64,000 nucleotides of DNA, from NCBI GenBank assembly GCA_902577945.1, contig CACHBB010000003.1, positions 1-64,000 on the forward strand. Direction: 5' to 3'. Below are positions 21,152-31,579 of this stretch, one piece after another. The position numbers and the translations under genes were made by a program. Source of the stretch: an uncultured Alphaproteobacteria bacterium. GTDB lineage: Bacteria; Pseudomonadota; Alphaproteobacteria; HIMB59; GCA-002718135. The notes beneath the pieces are model-generated. The model had not been told where the DNA came from and did not search any database. It saw only the letters and a list, made by a program, of their open reading frames with translations. Numbering within the stretch: the stretch's first letter is position 1; every line of letters starts with the position of its first letter.

Positions 21152-21586
21152 ATGATTAATTATGACTTAATACTTAATGAAAACATTAAAAATGTTCTAA
21201 AAGATGTATTAATAAATATAAGAGACAATGGTCTATCTAATAACAATCACCTTTATATTACTTTACAAACCAATCATAAAAAAGTAAAAATACCTAAATG
21301 AATAATTGAAAAATATCCAAGAGAATTAACAATTTTAATTCAATATGAATATTATGATCTCATAGTTAAAGATAATTTTTTTGTAATAACATTATCTTTT
21401 AATGATATTAAAACTACAATAGAAATAGATTACGGTGCTGTTATATCTTTTGCAGATCCATCTGCTAACTTTGGTATGAAATTAAATATTGACGCACAGA
21501 ATGAGAATAAAAATAAAAATACAATTAAAAATGATATTAAAAAAACTGATAACATAATAAATTTTTCAAACTTTAAGAAAAATTAA
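21152..21586 (+). pseudogene. sspB: SspB (ClpXP adaptor, alphaproteobacterial DUF1321 type), interrupted by in-frame TGA at 21299-21301
   Basis: Single-frame translation MINYDLILNENIKNVLKDVLINIRDNGLSNNNHLYITLQTNHKKVKIPK*IIEKYPRELTILIQYEYYDLIVKDNFFVITLSFNDIKTTIEIDYGAVISFADPSANFGMKLN...; matches SspB-alpha landmarks (HxYITxxT, YPxExTIxxQ, FxVxLSF, ISFADPSxxFG). One stop, no frameshift; absent from ORF track. Confidence 0.85.
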
Positions 21587-22212
21587 TCTAAGTAATAATC
21601 ATTAATTAACTTACCTTCCTCATAAACCAAACAAAATGGGCTTCCAGTTGGTAATTCAATTGATGAAATATCCGCTGGTTTGTGTAAACCAACTTCAATC
21701 ATGATAGCCCTAAGGGAATTTCCGTGTGCAACAATTAAAATATTTTTTTGATTTAATATTAATGGCTTAATTTGATTAGTAAAATATGGTGAGACACGCT
21801 GAACTACATCTTTTAGGCTTTCACCATTTGGAGGTGGAGTGTCATATGACCTTCTCCAAATATGCACTTGTTCTTTTCCAAATTTCTCAGCTGTTTCCGC
21901 TTTATTTAAACCTACTAAATCACCATAATCTCTTTCATTTAAAGATTGGTTTCTTGTATAAATTAAATTATCATTTTCAAAAAAATCATCCATTTCTGCT
22001 TCTTTTACTGCTATTTTAGCGGTATGATTGGCTCTTTCTAAAACACTACTAAATATTTTATCAAATTTAATTTTATTTTTTTTTATTAGTTTTCCTGCAT
22101 TTCTAGCTTCATTAATTCCTTGCTCTGTAAGAGGCACATCTTGCCATCCAGTAAATTTATTTTCTAAATTCCATTGACTTTGGCCGTGTCTAAGTAAAAC
22201 AAGTTTATTCAT
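21583..22212 (-). CDS. gpmA: 2,3-bisphosphoglycerate-dependent phosphoglycerate mutase
   Basis: KLVLLRHGQSQWNLENKFTGWQDVPLTEQG, NERDYGDLVGLNKAE, VAHGNSLRAIM. Confidence 0.96.
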   Translation of the reverse strand: MNKLVLLRHGQSQWNLENKFTGWQDVPLTEQGINEARNAGKLIKKNKIKFDKIFSSVLERANHTAKIAVKEAEMDDFFENDNLIYTRNQSLNERDYGDLVGLNKAETAEKFGKEQVHIWRRSYDTPPPNGESLKDVVQRVSPYFTNQIKPLILNQKNILIVAHGNSLRAIMIEVGLHKPADISSIELPTGSPFCLVYEEGKLINDYYLD

Positions 22213-22252
22213 AAGTTATATTTATTATGTTATAAGATATTATTATCAAATA

Positions 22253-23638
22253 ATGTCTACAAAAAAAAGAATAGAATTCGATAGCTTAGGTCCCAAAAAA
22301 ATAGATAAAAATAAATTGTGGGGTGCACAAACTCAAAGATCATTAGAAAACTTTAAAATTGGTGATGAGAAAATTCCAAATGAAATTATAATTGCTTTGG
22401 GTCAGCAAAAGAAAGCTGCAGCTTATGCTAATATAGAATTAGGAAAATTAAATAAAAAAATTGGATATAAAATTATTAATGCATGTAATCAAATAATTAA
22501 TTTAAATTTGGTAAATGAGTTTCCTTTATCTCTATGGCAAACAGGCTCCGGAACGCAAACTAACATGAATGCGAATGAAGTAATAAGTAATTATGTAATT
22601 AAAAAACTTAAAGGTAAAATTGGTTCTAAATATCCTGTACATCCAAATGATCATGTAAACTTATCTCAATCTTCAAATGATACTTTTCCAACAATTATGA
22701 ATATTGCTATTAATGAATTAACATTGAATAAATTAATACCAAGTATTAAAAATTTAATAAAAGAATTAGATAATAAAAAAAATAAATTTAATAAAATAAT
22801 TAAAATTGGAAGAACCCACACACAGGATGCTACCCCTATAACTTTAGGAGATGAGTTTTCGGCCTTCTCTTCACAAATAAATTCATGCTTAAGTAGAATT
22901 ATTTTAGCAAAAAAAGAATTGAATAATCTTGCACAAGGAGGCACTGCAGTAGGTAGTGGTATAAATGCACCTAAAAATTTTGACAAAATATTTTGCAAGT
23001 ATTTAAATAAGATTACAAAAAATAAATATCAACCTTCAAAGAATAAATTCAAAGCCATATCTTCTCACGAGGATTTAGTAAATTTTTCTAATTCACTAAA
23101 AACATTATCAATAGCTATAATGAAAATTATTAATGATATTCGTTTTCTAGCTTCTGGTCCGAGATCTGGAATTGGCGAATTAGAATTACCTATTAATGAA
23201 CCAGGATCCTCAATTATGCCAGGCAAAGTAAATCCTACGCAAATTGAAGCTTTAAGTATGGTTTGTGCACAAGTAATAGGAAACAGTTCAACTGTTGATA
23301 TTGCTGGCATGAGTGGTCATTTTCAACTTAATGCATATAAACCAGTAATAGCTTTTTCAATAATTCAGTCATTAAATTTACTTAGTGATGGAATAAATAG
23401 TTTTAACATTAATTGTTTAAAAAATATCAAGCCAAACAAAAAAAATATAACAAATCATTTAAATAATTCATTAATGCTTGTAACTGCACTAAACAACATA
23501 ATAGGGTATGATAATGCATCAAAAATAGCAAAAAAAGCATTTGAAAAAAACTTGACTCTTAAAGAAGCAGCTAAAAAACTTAATTTGGTAAGTGAAAAGG
23601 ATTTTGATAAAATAGTAAATCCAAAAAAAATGATTTAG
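22253..23638 (+). CDS. fumC: Class II fumarate hydratase
   Basis: WGAQTQRSLENFKIG, SGTQTNMNANEVISN, GSSIMPGKVNPTQIEA fumarase signature. Confidence 0.95.
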   Translation: MSTKKRIEFDSLGPKKIDKNKLWGAQTQRSLENFKIGDEKIPNEIIIALGQQKKAAAYANIELGKLNKKIGYKIINACNQIINLNLVNEFPLSLWQTGSGTQTNMNANEVISNYVIKKLKGKIGSKYPVHPNDHVNLSQSSNDTFPTIMNIAINELTLNKLIPSIKNLIKELDNKKNKFNKIIKIGRTHTQDATPITLGDEFSAFSSQINSCLSRIILAKKELNNLAQGGTAVGSGINAPKNFDKIFCKYLNKITKNKYQPSKNKFKAISSHEDLVNFSNSLKTLSIAIMKIINDIRFLASGPRSGIGELELPINEPGSSIMPGKVNPTQIEALSMVCAQVIGNSSTVDIAGMSGHFQLNAYKPVIAFSIIQSLNLLSDGINSFNINCLKNIKPNKKNITNHLNNSLMLVTALNNIIGYDNASKIAKKAFEKNLTLKEAAKKLNLVSEKDFDKIVNPKKMI

Positions 23639-24508
23639 CTAAATATATTCAAAATTATTTTTATCAGAAAATAATGCTTTCAATAATAAGTTATTCAAGT
23701 AATGACCAGATTTATTACCAAAAAAATATCCCTGTATTGGTGCTCCAGCTAAGTATAGATCACCAATAGAGTCTAAGATTTTATGTCTTACAAATTCATC
23801 TTTAAATCTAAGTCCCTCTTTATTTAAAATCTTATTATTGCCGACAACAACAGCATTTTCTAATGATCCTCCTAAAGCCAATCCATTTGATCTAAGTATA
23901 TCAACATCTTTTTCAAAACCAAATGTACGAGCAGATGCTATATCAGTTTTATAATTTCCATTAACAAGCTGCAATTGACATGATTGCTTACTTATAAACT
24001 TACTTGGAAAATCAATTTCAAAATCAATTGAAAATTGTTTATTAGGTTTTAATTCAACATAACTATCATCATTAGTAACATTTATATTTTTATTAATTTT
24101 AATAATCTTCCTTTTTTTATCTAATGTTTTTAAAGTTATAGCTTCAATAAGATTTACAAAATCTTTTGAGCTACCATCCATTATAGGAACCTCTGGACCA
24201 TCAATCTCTATTTTTAAATTATCTATATGCAATCCTGAAAGAGCACTCATGAGATGTTCAATAGTCGAAACACTTACTCCTGAACTATTAGTAATGGTTG
24301 TACTTAATTGAGTATTAGTTACATTTGACCACAAAGCTTTAATTATATTGTTTGAGCTTACATCAGTTCTGTGAAAACAAATACCATAGTCGGCTTCAGC
24401 AGGTATTAGTTTCATCGATACATCAACACCTTTATGAAGACCAATTCCCTTAATTAAAATTGGCTTAGATATTGTCTGTTGATTTGTATTATTAATTGTA
24501 TCTATCAT
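23639..24508 (-). CDS. lpxC: UDP-3-O-acyl-N-acetylglucosamine deacetylase
   Basis: GIGLHKGVDVSMKLIPAEADYGI, STIEHLMSALSGLHIDN, RHKILDSIGDLYLAG. Confidence 0.95.
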   Translation of the reverse strand: MIDTINNTNQQTISKPILIKGIGLHKGVDVSMKLIPAEADYGICFHRTDVSSNNIIKALWSNVTNTQLSTTITNSSGVSVSTIEHLMSALSGLHIDNLKIEIDGPEVPIMDGSSKDFVNLIEAITLKTLDKKRKIIKINKNINVTNDDSYVELKPNKQFSIDFEIDFPSKFISKQSCQLQLVNGNYKTDIASARTFGFEKDVDILRSNGLALGGSLENAVVVGNNKILNKEGLRFKDEFVRHKILDSIGDLYLAGAPIQGYFFGNKSGHYLNNLLLKALFSDKNNFEYI

Positions 24509-24514
24509 TATTAA

Positions 24515-24538
24515 AAAAGTGCTGAAATCAGCACTTTT
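24515..24538 (-). terminator. Intrinsic terminator-like hairpin between ftsZ and lpxC
   Basis: AAAAGTGCTGA-AA-TCAGCACTTTT; on the minus strand followed by a U-tract running to AATAATG of lpxC. Confidence 0.8.
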
Positions 24539-24613
24539 ATGGATATATTAATTGGAGATTTTAACAACTAACCTAATATTTCAAAGTATTTCAAGATAAT
24601 TTATAAGTTTATA

Positions 24614-26290
24614 TTAATTAGCTTGTCGTCTCAGAAATGTAGGTATATCTAACAATTCTTCCTCTGTTTCCTGGTTAAACTCTTGATCTAACTCTGAAGA
24701 ATCTGTTTCTTCAGGACTAAATTCATTTTCTGAAACATCAGGTATATTTTTCTCATCTAAATTAACTGCACTAACAGTCTCTTCATCAGATTTTTCTAAA
24801 ATTGGCTCTGATTTGATAGGATCTAAATTATTATCTTTTTCTGTTTCTAAATTTTCAGATGACAGTGTATCGAATAAGCTAAGTCTCCTTACATTAGGCT
24901 CATTTGAATTCAAATTACCTACAGAAACATCAAGTTCATTTTTCATAGTCATGTTGTCTATTTTATCCCCATCATCTACTATCTCTTCTTTTATTATCTC
25001 TTCTTTATTTTCCAAGATAATATTATCTTCATCATTTGTAGCAATATCTTGCACTATATTTCTAGATTCACTATCAATATTGCTTGAATATGTATCCATG
25101 GATATTGATTGTTCGTTATTTTCATTCTCATCGTTTAATTTATAATCAGATTCTGAAGTAAAATCAGTTGTCTGTAATTTTATATCGTGATCATCAGTTT
25201 TTTCTGAAACAAAATCTTGTCCAGTATCTAATAAATTAGTGTTTATTGTTTCATTTTTATAAATATCATTATTTATATTAATTGATCCAAAGTTTTCATT
25301 TTTATTAAAAGCAACACTAACATTAGCATCAATACCCGTGGCAACAATACTAACTCTTACTAAGCCTTCTAATCTATCATCACAAGTAGTGCCATAAATG
25401 ATATTAGCTTCCTCATCAACTTCTTGTTTAATTCTATTAGCTGCTTCATCAACCTCATAAAGTGTAATATCCTTGCCACCAGTAATGTTGATAATTAATC
25501 CCTTAGCACCTTTCAAAGAAACATCATCAATAAGTGGATTAGCAATAGCTGCTTCAGCTGCCGCAATAGCTCTACCTTCTCCGGAAGCTTCTCCTGTTCC
25601 CATCATTGCCTTACCCATTTCTGACATTATTGTTTTAATATCTGAAAAGTCTAAGTTAATCATTCCTGGTTGTACCATAAGATCAGTAACACCTCTAACA
25701 CCAGCATAAAGGACGTCATCAGCCATTTTAAATGCATCAGAGAAAGTAGTCTTTTCATTAGCAATTCTAAATAAATTTTGATTTGGAATCGTTAGCAATG
25801 TATCTACATACTGCTGAAGTTCTTCTATACCCTTTTCTGCAATTTTCATTCTTTGAGAACCTTCGAAATGAAAAGGTTTTGTAACAACGCCTACTGTTAA
25901 AATTCCTTTTTCTCTTGCTAGTTTTGCTATTACTGGAGCAGCACCAGTTCCAGTTCCACCTCCCATTCCAGCAGCAATAAATAACATATGACTTCCATCA
26001 AATTTTTCGTTAAGATCTTGAATTGCCTCTTCTGCAGCTTGTTTTCCAATATCAGGTCGCATACCTGCTCCTAAACCTTTAGTGCTTTTTAATCCTAATT
26101 GAATTTTATTTGAACATTTTGAAATTTGTAACGCTTGAGCATCTGTATTTGCAATTAAAAAATCGACACCCTCTAAATTGGCATTAATCATATTATTAAC
26201 TGCATTTCCTCCAGATCCACCAACTCCTAACACAGTAATTTTTGGGTGTAGATTTTGTTCTACATCTTGTAATGAAATATTTATAGTCAT
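24614..26290 (-). CDS. ftsZ: Cell division GTPase FtsZ
   Basis: [14 protein letters not shown], tubulin signature [13 protein letters not shown]; long acidic C-terminal linker ending [13 protein letters not shown]. Confidence 0.97.
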   Translation of the reverse strand: MTINISLQDVEQNLHPKITVLGVGGSGGNAVNNMINANLEGVDFLIANTDAQALQISKCSNKIQLGLKSTKGLGAGMRPDIGKQAAEEAIQDLNEKFDGSHMLFIAAGMGGGTGTGAAPVIAKLAREKGILTVGVVTKPFHFEGSQRMKIAEKGIEELQQYVDTLLTIPNQNLFRIANEKTTFSDAFKMADDVLYAGVRGVTDLMVQPGMINLDFSDIKTIMSEMGKAMMGTGEASGEGRAIAAAEAAIANPLIDDVSLKGAKGLIINITGGKDITLYEVDEAANRIKQEVDEEANIIYGTTCDDRLEGLVRVSIVATGIDANVSVAFNKNENFGSININNDIYKNETINTNLLDTGQDFVSEKTDDHDIKLQTTDFTSESDYKLNDENENNEQSISMDTYSSNIDSESRNIVQDIATNDEDNIILENKEEIIKEEIVDDGDKIDNMTMKNELDVSVGNLNSNEPNVRRLSLFDTLSSENLETEKDNNLDPIKSEPILEKSDEETVSAVNLDEKNIPDVSENEFSPEETDSSELDQEFNQETEEELLDIPTFLRRQAN

Positions 26291-26369
26291 TTAATTCTCC
26301 GCCGTTTTAAATAGTTTTTAACGATTTATAATCGAAACCGTCAATATAATTTACTATATATAGTATTAT

Positions 26370-27593
26370 CTAAATATATTGATCAAGCCAAGTAAAAAAG
26401 CTTGAAATTCCTAGTTTTTTTTGAGATTTTCCATGTTTTTCAATAAAATTAATTTTATATTTTTTAGGATCGTAGAGAATAGAACCAATTACATCACAAT
26501 AAATTGGTTTGTTTTGATCTTTTTGTAAATTTAATTCTATCAATGGATAAGCAATCCTAGTACTGCTTGCAAAAATCGTACTAACATATTTTTCAATATT
26601 ATCTAATAGGGCCCCGCCTCCAGTAATTACAACATTATTTAATTTTTTATTTGTAAAATTATTATCTTTTATTTTTTGCCACAACATTTCTAATGTTTCT
26701 TCTATTCTCGGTTTAATAATTGAATTTAAATTAGATCTTGTAATTTGTTTAAAACTATTTTTATCACCTGATATTATTGGAATTTCGATAATCTCATGAT
26801 CATCACTTGGTGAGGAAATAAGAGATCCATATAAAGTTTTAAGTCTCTCTGCACTTGATATTGTTGTTGATACTCCTCTAGCAATATCTAATGTTACATT
26901 ATTACTGCCAATTCCTATACTATCACCATAAATAAATTTATTGTTTTCAAAAATTGAAATAGATGATATCGTGTGACCTAAATTAAGGCAAATTGTACCT
27001 AAATCTTTTTCATCTGTTGTCAAAGTTGATAAAGCAGATGATAAAGGAGATGGAACATAATTTTCTATACTCAGTTTTAATTTTTTTAATAAACTTGTTA
27101 AATTGTTAATATATTTTTTTTGAAGAAAAATTTTGTAGAAATTTATTTTAATGAAATCAGAATAATTACCCAAAGGAGCTGAAAAATATTGATTATTATC
27201 TATATTATATGAAGTAATATTATTAAAAATTTCGAATTTATCATAGTTATTATTGTTAAAGTATTCAGATTGATTAATAATTTTTTTTAAATGTAATTCA
27301 GAAATTTTTTCATTATTAATTTTAATTTCAGAGTCATAGTAATAAGATGATGAATTTAATAATGAACAATTTAAATTAATTGAATTTAATTTTGTTTGAG
27401 ATTGTTTTTCAGTTTCAGCTATTAAGTATTGAAGTTGTTCTTGGAGATTTTCATGATTTAAAATTAAATTTTTTTTAATATTATTTGTAGGAATACTTTG
27501 TAGTGATAATATGTTTATATCCTTAGAACTTTTATACTCAGCAACAACAAGTGATATTTTGGAATTTCCAATATCTAAACCAGCTTTTATCAT
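26370..27593 (-). CDS. ftsA: Cell division protein FtsA
   Basis: AGLDIGNSKISLVVAEY, VVITGGGALLDNIEKYVS; C-terminal FFTWLDQYI amphipathic helix. Confidence 0.92.
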   Translation of the reverse strand: MIKAGLDIGNSKISLVVAEYKSSKDINILSLQSIPTNNIKKNLILNHENLQEQLQYLIAETEKQSQTKLNSINLNCSLLNSSSYYYDSEIKINNEKISELHLKKIINQSEYFNNNNYDKFEIFNNITSYNIDNNQYFSAPLGNYSDFIKINFYKIFLQKKYINNLTSLLKKLKLSIENYVPSPLSSALSTLTTDEKDLGTICLNLGHTISSISIFENNKFIYGDSIGIGSNNVTLDIARGVSTTISSAERLKTLYGSLISSPSDDHEIIEIPIISGDKNSFKQITRSNLNSIIKPRIEETLEMLWQKIKDNNFTNKKLNNVVITGGGALLDNIEKYVSTIFASSTRIAYPLIELNLQKDQNKPIYCDVIGSILYDPKKYKINFIEKHGKSQKKLGISSFFTWLDQYI

Positions 27594-28363
27594 TTTTTAT
27601 AAACTATAATTGTTTTATTTAGATTTCTTAGGTCTAAACTTTTTATATTATTCATATCTTCTTTAACAAGATTTTTTTCTATTTTAATATAATTAAGTAA
27701 TGATTCTTTAGGAAATTTTTCTGATAACATTAATCTGATATTATTATCTAAAATCAAATCCCATCTCCTTTTTTTTATATATACAATTTCTTTTATATTA
27801 TATTTTTTTTGAAATTTAATAATTTCTATGATTTCAATAATATTTTTTGCCTCTAAGTTAGAAGATTGGCCGGTAAAAATAATAAATTTATCGTTATTTA
27901 AATTATTATTTTTTTCGTCAATTATTTTTCCATTTCTATCAAAATAAAAACTTTTATTATTAAATTTGTATATGCCCAGTGGTCTATACTCTTTTACTAT
28001 TACAAAGAGTGTATCTTTGTAGTTTGTACTTAATTTTACATTCTCAATCCAATTATTTTCTTTAATTTCTGTGTTAATTTTATCTAATGGTAACAAAAAA
28101 ATTGATGAGTTCAAATATTTAGATAATTTACTTTCAATAAAATTATACTTAACTTTATTTAATCCTGATATGTTAAGATTTTTGTATTGATATTCATATT
28201 TTATAGAAAAATTTTCAATAGTTTGGTAAAAATTTTTTAAAAAAAAATTTTTTTGATAATAAAAAACAGTTATAATAGATAAAAAAAGGAAAGTTAAAAT
28301 TGCATAATATAAATTTATATTATTAAGTAAGGTAAATTTTTTTCTATTAATATTTTGACTCAT
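27590..28363 (-). CDS. ftsQ: Cell division protein FtsQ
   Basis: Single N-terminal TM, POTRA-like NISGLNKVKYNFIESKLSKYL, WIENVKLSTNYKDTLFVIVKEYRPLGIY; between ddl and ftsA. Confidence 0.88.
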   Translation of the reverse strand: MSQNINRKKFTLLNNINLYYAILTFLFLSIITVFYYQKNFFLKNFYQTIENFSIKYEYQYKNLNISGLNKVKYNFIESKLSKYLNSSIFLLPLDKINTEIKENNWIENVKLSTNYKDTLFVIVKEYRPLGIYKFNNKSFYFDRNGKIIDEKNNNLNNDKFIIFTGQSSNLEAKNIIEIIEIIKFQKKYNIKEIVYIKKRRWDLILDNNIRLMLSEKFPKESLLNYIKIEKNLVKEDMNNIKSLDLRNLNKTIIVYKK

Positions 28364-28372
28364 ATTATTTTA

Positions 28373-29344
28373 TTAGTTTAAATTTTTTAAAATACCGATT
28401 ATAATTTCTTTAAAAGAAATATTTTTATATTTTGCCTGCTCAGGTAATAATGAAATTGAAGTTAATCCAGGTTGAGTATTGGTTTCTAAAAAATATATTT
28501 TATTTTCTTTGTTATCGAAGATAAAATCAGTTCTTGCTATAGATTTACAACCTAAAATTTTATGAGATTTTTTAGCTAAATTAAGACATTTATCATAAAT
28601 TTTTTTGTTAATTTTTGCAGGCAAAATATGTTTTGAATAACCTGAAGAATATTTGGCAGTGTAATCAAAGAAAAAATTTTTATATCTAATTTCTGTAACA
28701 GCCAATGCTTTAATTTGCTTTGAAAATTTAATTGTTGAAACTGTTAATTCTTTTCCTACAATAAACTCTTCAGCTATTATTTTATTATGATTTTTTAATT
28801 TTTTTTTAAAATCTTCTAAATTATTGATTAAATTTTTTAAATCTTGATTATTTTTTAATATCTTAATACCAAAACTGGAACCACTATTAGATGGTTTAAT
28901 CAAAAATTTTCCAAAAACCTTTTTGATTTTAAATAGCTTTTCTGAATTCAAATCTTTTTTAGTTAAAACAAAAAACTTTGGAGTCAAAATTTTATTTTTA
29001 AGAATTATTTCTTTTGTCTTTACCTTATCAAAACAATTTTTTGAACTTATGTATCCTGAATGTGTAAATTTTATTTTTTTTTGTTTTAAAATTTTTTGTA
29101 TTTGACCATCTTCACCAAAAGGTCCATGTAATGCATTAAAACAAATAAAGTTTTTATATTTTGTTATATCTTTTTTAAAATTAATAGGATTAACTCTTAG
29201 AGATTTGTAATTTAAATTAATTTTATTGAAGATTTTTTTTATTTCAGAAGCACTTTTAAGTGAGACTTCATGTTCTTCATTGAAACCACCTTCAAGAATT
29301 AAAATTTTTTTAATATTCGCCAATAATCTTGACCTCCCAATCAA
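28373..29344 (-). CDS. ddl: D-alanine--D-alanine ligase
   Basis: ILEGGFNEEHEVSLKSASEI, ALHGPFGEDGQIQ, IARTDFIFDNKENKIYFLETNTQPGLTSISLLPEQA; true start may be TTG at about 29323. Confidence 0.95.
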   Translation of the reverse strand: MIGRSRLLANIKKILILEGGFNEEHEVSLKSASEIKKIFNKINLNYKSLRVNPINFKKDITKYKNFICFNALHGPFGEDGQIQKILKQKKIKFTHSGYISSKNCFDKVKTKEIILKNKILTPKFFVLTKKDLNSEKLFKIKKVFGKFLIKPSNSGSSFGIKILKNNQDLKNLINNLEDFKKKLKNHNKIIAEEFIVGKELTVSTIKFSKQIKALAVTEIRYKNFFFDYTAKYSSGYSKHILPAKINKKIYDKCLNLAKKSHKILGCKSIARTDFIFDNKENKIYFLETNTQPGLTSISLLPEQAKYKNISFKEIIIGILKNLN

Positions 29345-30206
29345 GTTTAATACTGAATTTATTATATACTTTTTCGATTACCATTTTTCCTAAATTTTCT
29401 AAATCAGTTGCAGTTGCATTCCCTTCATTGACTAAAAAATTAGCATGTTTGTTACTTACATATGCATTGCCACAACTCATACCCTTACATCCCGATTCTT
29501 CTATTAATTTTGCTGCATATAAATTTTTCGGATTTTTAAATGTGCTACCTAAAGTTTTGTTTTTTATTGGTTGAGAAGATAATCTCTGAGATTTAACTTT
29601 TAACATTTTTTCCTTTATTATCTCTGGAGTTCCATAACTGATATTGAATATGACTTTTGATATAATTTTATTTTTTTTTATATCAGATGAGCGGTAACCT
29701 AAGTTTAATTCTTTTTTATTTAAAATATTCCTTTCACAGTTATTGTCATAAACTTCTATACTTTCAATAACATCTTTTGTTTCTGAGCCAAAACATCCTG
29801 CGTTCATCTTAACAGCACCTCCTATTGATCCTGGAATTCCACTAAAAAATTCAAAACCTTCAATTTTATTTTTCAATGCAAAGTTTGATAAGTTTATATC
29901 TTGTACGCTAGCACCTACCTCTAATTTATTTTGTTTAATACAAAAACTATTAAAGCCTTTGCCTAATTTCAATATTATACCATCGTAACCATTATCCCTG
30001 ATTAAAAGATTTGATCCCGAACCTAAAATGTAAAAATTATTATTTTTAATTTCATTAAGGATTATTTCTAATTCTCTATTATTTTCGACTAATATAAATA
30101 TTTTTGCATTACCACCAGTTCTAAACCAAGTTAATTTTCCTATGTTGAAGTCAAAATATATTTTACTTTTCAAGTCATTTTTAAATTTCAAAAGATTTTC
30201 AATCAT
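29310..30206 (-). CDS. murB: UDP-N-acetylenolpyruvoylglucosamine reductase
   Basis: LTWFRTGGNAKIFI, ILGSGSNLLIRDNGYDGIILKLG, FFSGIPGSIGGAVKMNAGCFG. Confidence 0.96.
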   Translation of the reverse strand: MIENLLKFKNDLKSKIYFDFNIGKLTWFRTGGNAKIFILVENNRELEIILNEIKNNNFYILGSGSNLLIRDNGYDGIILKLGKGFNSFCIKQNKLEVGASVQDINLSNFALKNKIEGFEFFSGIPGSIGGAVKMNAGCFGSETKDVIESIEVYDNNCERNILNKKELNLGYRSSDIKKNKIISKVIFNISYGTPEIIKEKMLKVKSQRLSSQPIKNKTLGSTFKNPKNLYAAKLIEESGCKGMSCGNAYVSNKHANFLVNEGNATATDLENLGKMVIEKVYNKFSIKLDWEVKIIGEY

Positions 30207-30208
30207 TA

Positions 30209-31579
30209 TTAATTCATGTATTTATACGCTAAACTAGATATTGACCCTGCACCCATAAATATAATAGTATTTTTTTTCAAAGTAAATTTATGTAATGTAT
30301 TTTCGATTTTATTTATATTATTTAAAAAAACTGAATTTTTGTTAATTTTTAGTAAATTGAGATGCATATCTTTTGATGTCGCACCTGCAATTTTTTTTTC
30401 TCCTGCTGAATAAGTATTTAAAATTATTAAATTTTTTATTTTTGATAGTACTCTTATGAACTCTGGCATTAATATTTTAGTTCTGCTATATCTGTGAGGC
30501 TGAAAGATAATAACTATGTTTCTTTTTAAATTTTTTGCAGCATCTAAAGTTGCAACTATTTCTGTTGGATGATGAGCATAATCATCAAATATGAAAGCCT
30601 TATTTTTTTTTCCTAAATATGTGAACCTTCTTTTTACACCAATATAATTTTTTAAAGCATTGTTTATGGAATGATTTTTTACACCAACAATTTTAGATGC
30701 AATAATACTAGCTGCTCCATTCAAAATATTATGATTACCTATCGCATTTATTGTAAATTTATAATTTTTTTTATGTTTAATATTTTTTTTATTTATATTT
30801 AATTTAAATGATGTTTGATTTGTTTTTTTAATTATATCAAATATATACACATCTGCTTTTTTACTTTTTATAGAATAAGTTATAATATTTCTTGAATTAA
30901 TTTTTTTTGATAATGTTTGTAGATTTTTATCGTCTAAACATAATATTGTTACTCCATAAAATGGAAGCATATTAATAAATTTTTCAAATGATTTAATTAA
31001 GTTTTCTTTTGATTTATAAAAATCTAGATGTTCAATATCTAAATTTGTAATTATTGATATTTGATGAGGTAGTTTCAAAAATGATCCATCACTTTCATCA
31101 GCTTCAACAACCATCCATTCACCTTTGCCATAACGATTATTTTTAGATAATGAATTTATGATACCTCCATTAACAATAGTAGGATCAAGCTTTCCATAAT
31201 TAAGAATATTTCCAACTAGACTAGTTGTAGTTGTCTTTCCATGAGATCCAGCAATAGCTATACATTTTTTATTTTTCATTAATTCAGCAAGCATATCAGC
31301 TCGCGATAACAAAGGAATTTTCTTATTTAAAGCAGCAATTATTTCTGGATTTTTTTTATTAATTGCTGATGAAAATACTACTGCATCAATATTATCAATA
31401 TTCTTTTTGCTGTGTCCCAAGAAAATATGAATACCTTTTCTTTTCAATCTCTTGCTATTATCATTTAGTACTAAATCACTTCCCTGTACTTCATATCCTT
31501 GGTCCAACATAAGTTCAGCTATTCCAGACATTCCTATTCCAGAAATACCTATAAAATGAATTTTGATATTATTTTTCAT
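30209..31579 (-). CDS. murC: UDP-N-acetylmuramate--L-alanine ligase
   Basis: IHFIGISGIGMSGIAELML, AGSHGKTTTTSLV, DDYAHHPTEI. Confidence 0.96.
   Translation of the reverse strand: MKNNIKIHFIGISGIGMSGIAELMLDQGYEVQGSDLVLNDNSKRLKRKGIHIFLGHSKKNIDNIDAVVFSSAINKKNPEIIAALNKKIPLLSRADMLAELMKNKKCIAIAGSHGKTTTTSLVGNILNYGKLDPTIVNGGIINSLSKNNRYGKGEWMVVEADESDGSFLKLPHQISIITNLDIEHLDFYKSKENLIKSFEKFINMLPFYGVTILCLDDKNLQTLSKKINSRNIITYSIKSKKADVYIFDIIKKTNQTSFKLNINKKNIKHKKNYKFTINAIGNHNILNGAASIIASKIVGVKNHSINNALKNYIGVKRRFTYLGKKNKAFIFDDYAHHPTEIVATLDAAKNLKRNIVIIFQPHRYSRTKILMPEFIRVLSKIKNLIILNTYSAGEKKIAGATSKDMHLNLLKINKNSVFLNNINKIENTLHKFTLKKNTIIFMGAGSISSLAYKYMN

Noticed and set aside
21299-21301. In-frame TGA in sspB as evidence for UGA = Trp recoding
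   Set aside because: Several genes end in TGA at coupled junctions (folA/thyA, ftsQ/ftsA, murD/ftsW, ftsW/murG), and Trp codons checked in ilvC and folA are TGG; standard code 11 fits
24813-25709. Plus-strand ORFs of 110 and 78 aa
   Set aside because: Antisense shadows of ftsZ; low-complexity Ser/Ile-rich translations, no recognizable domain
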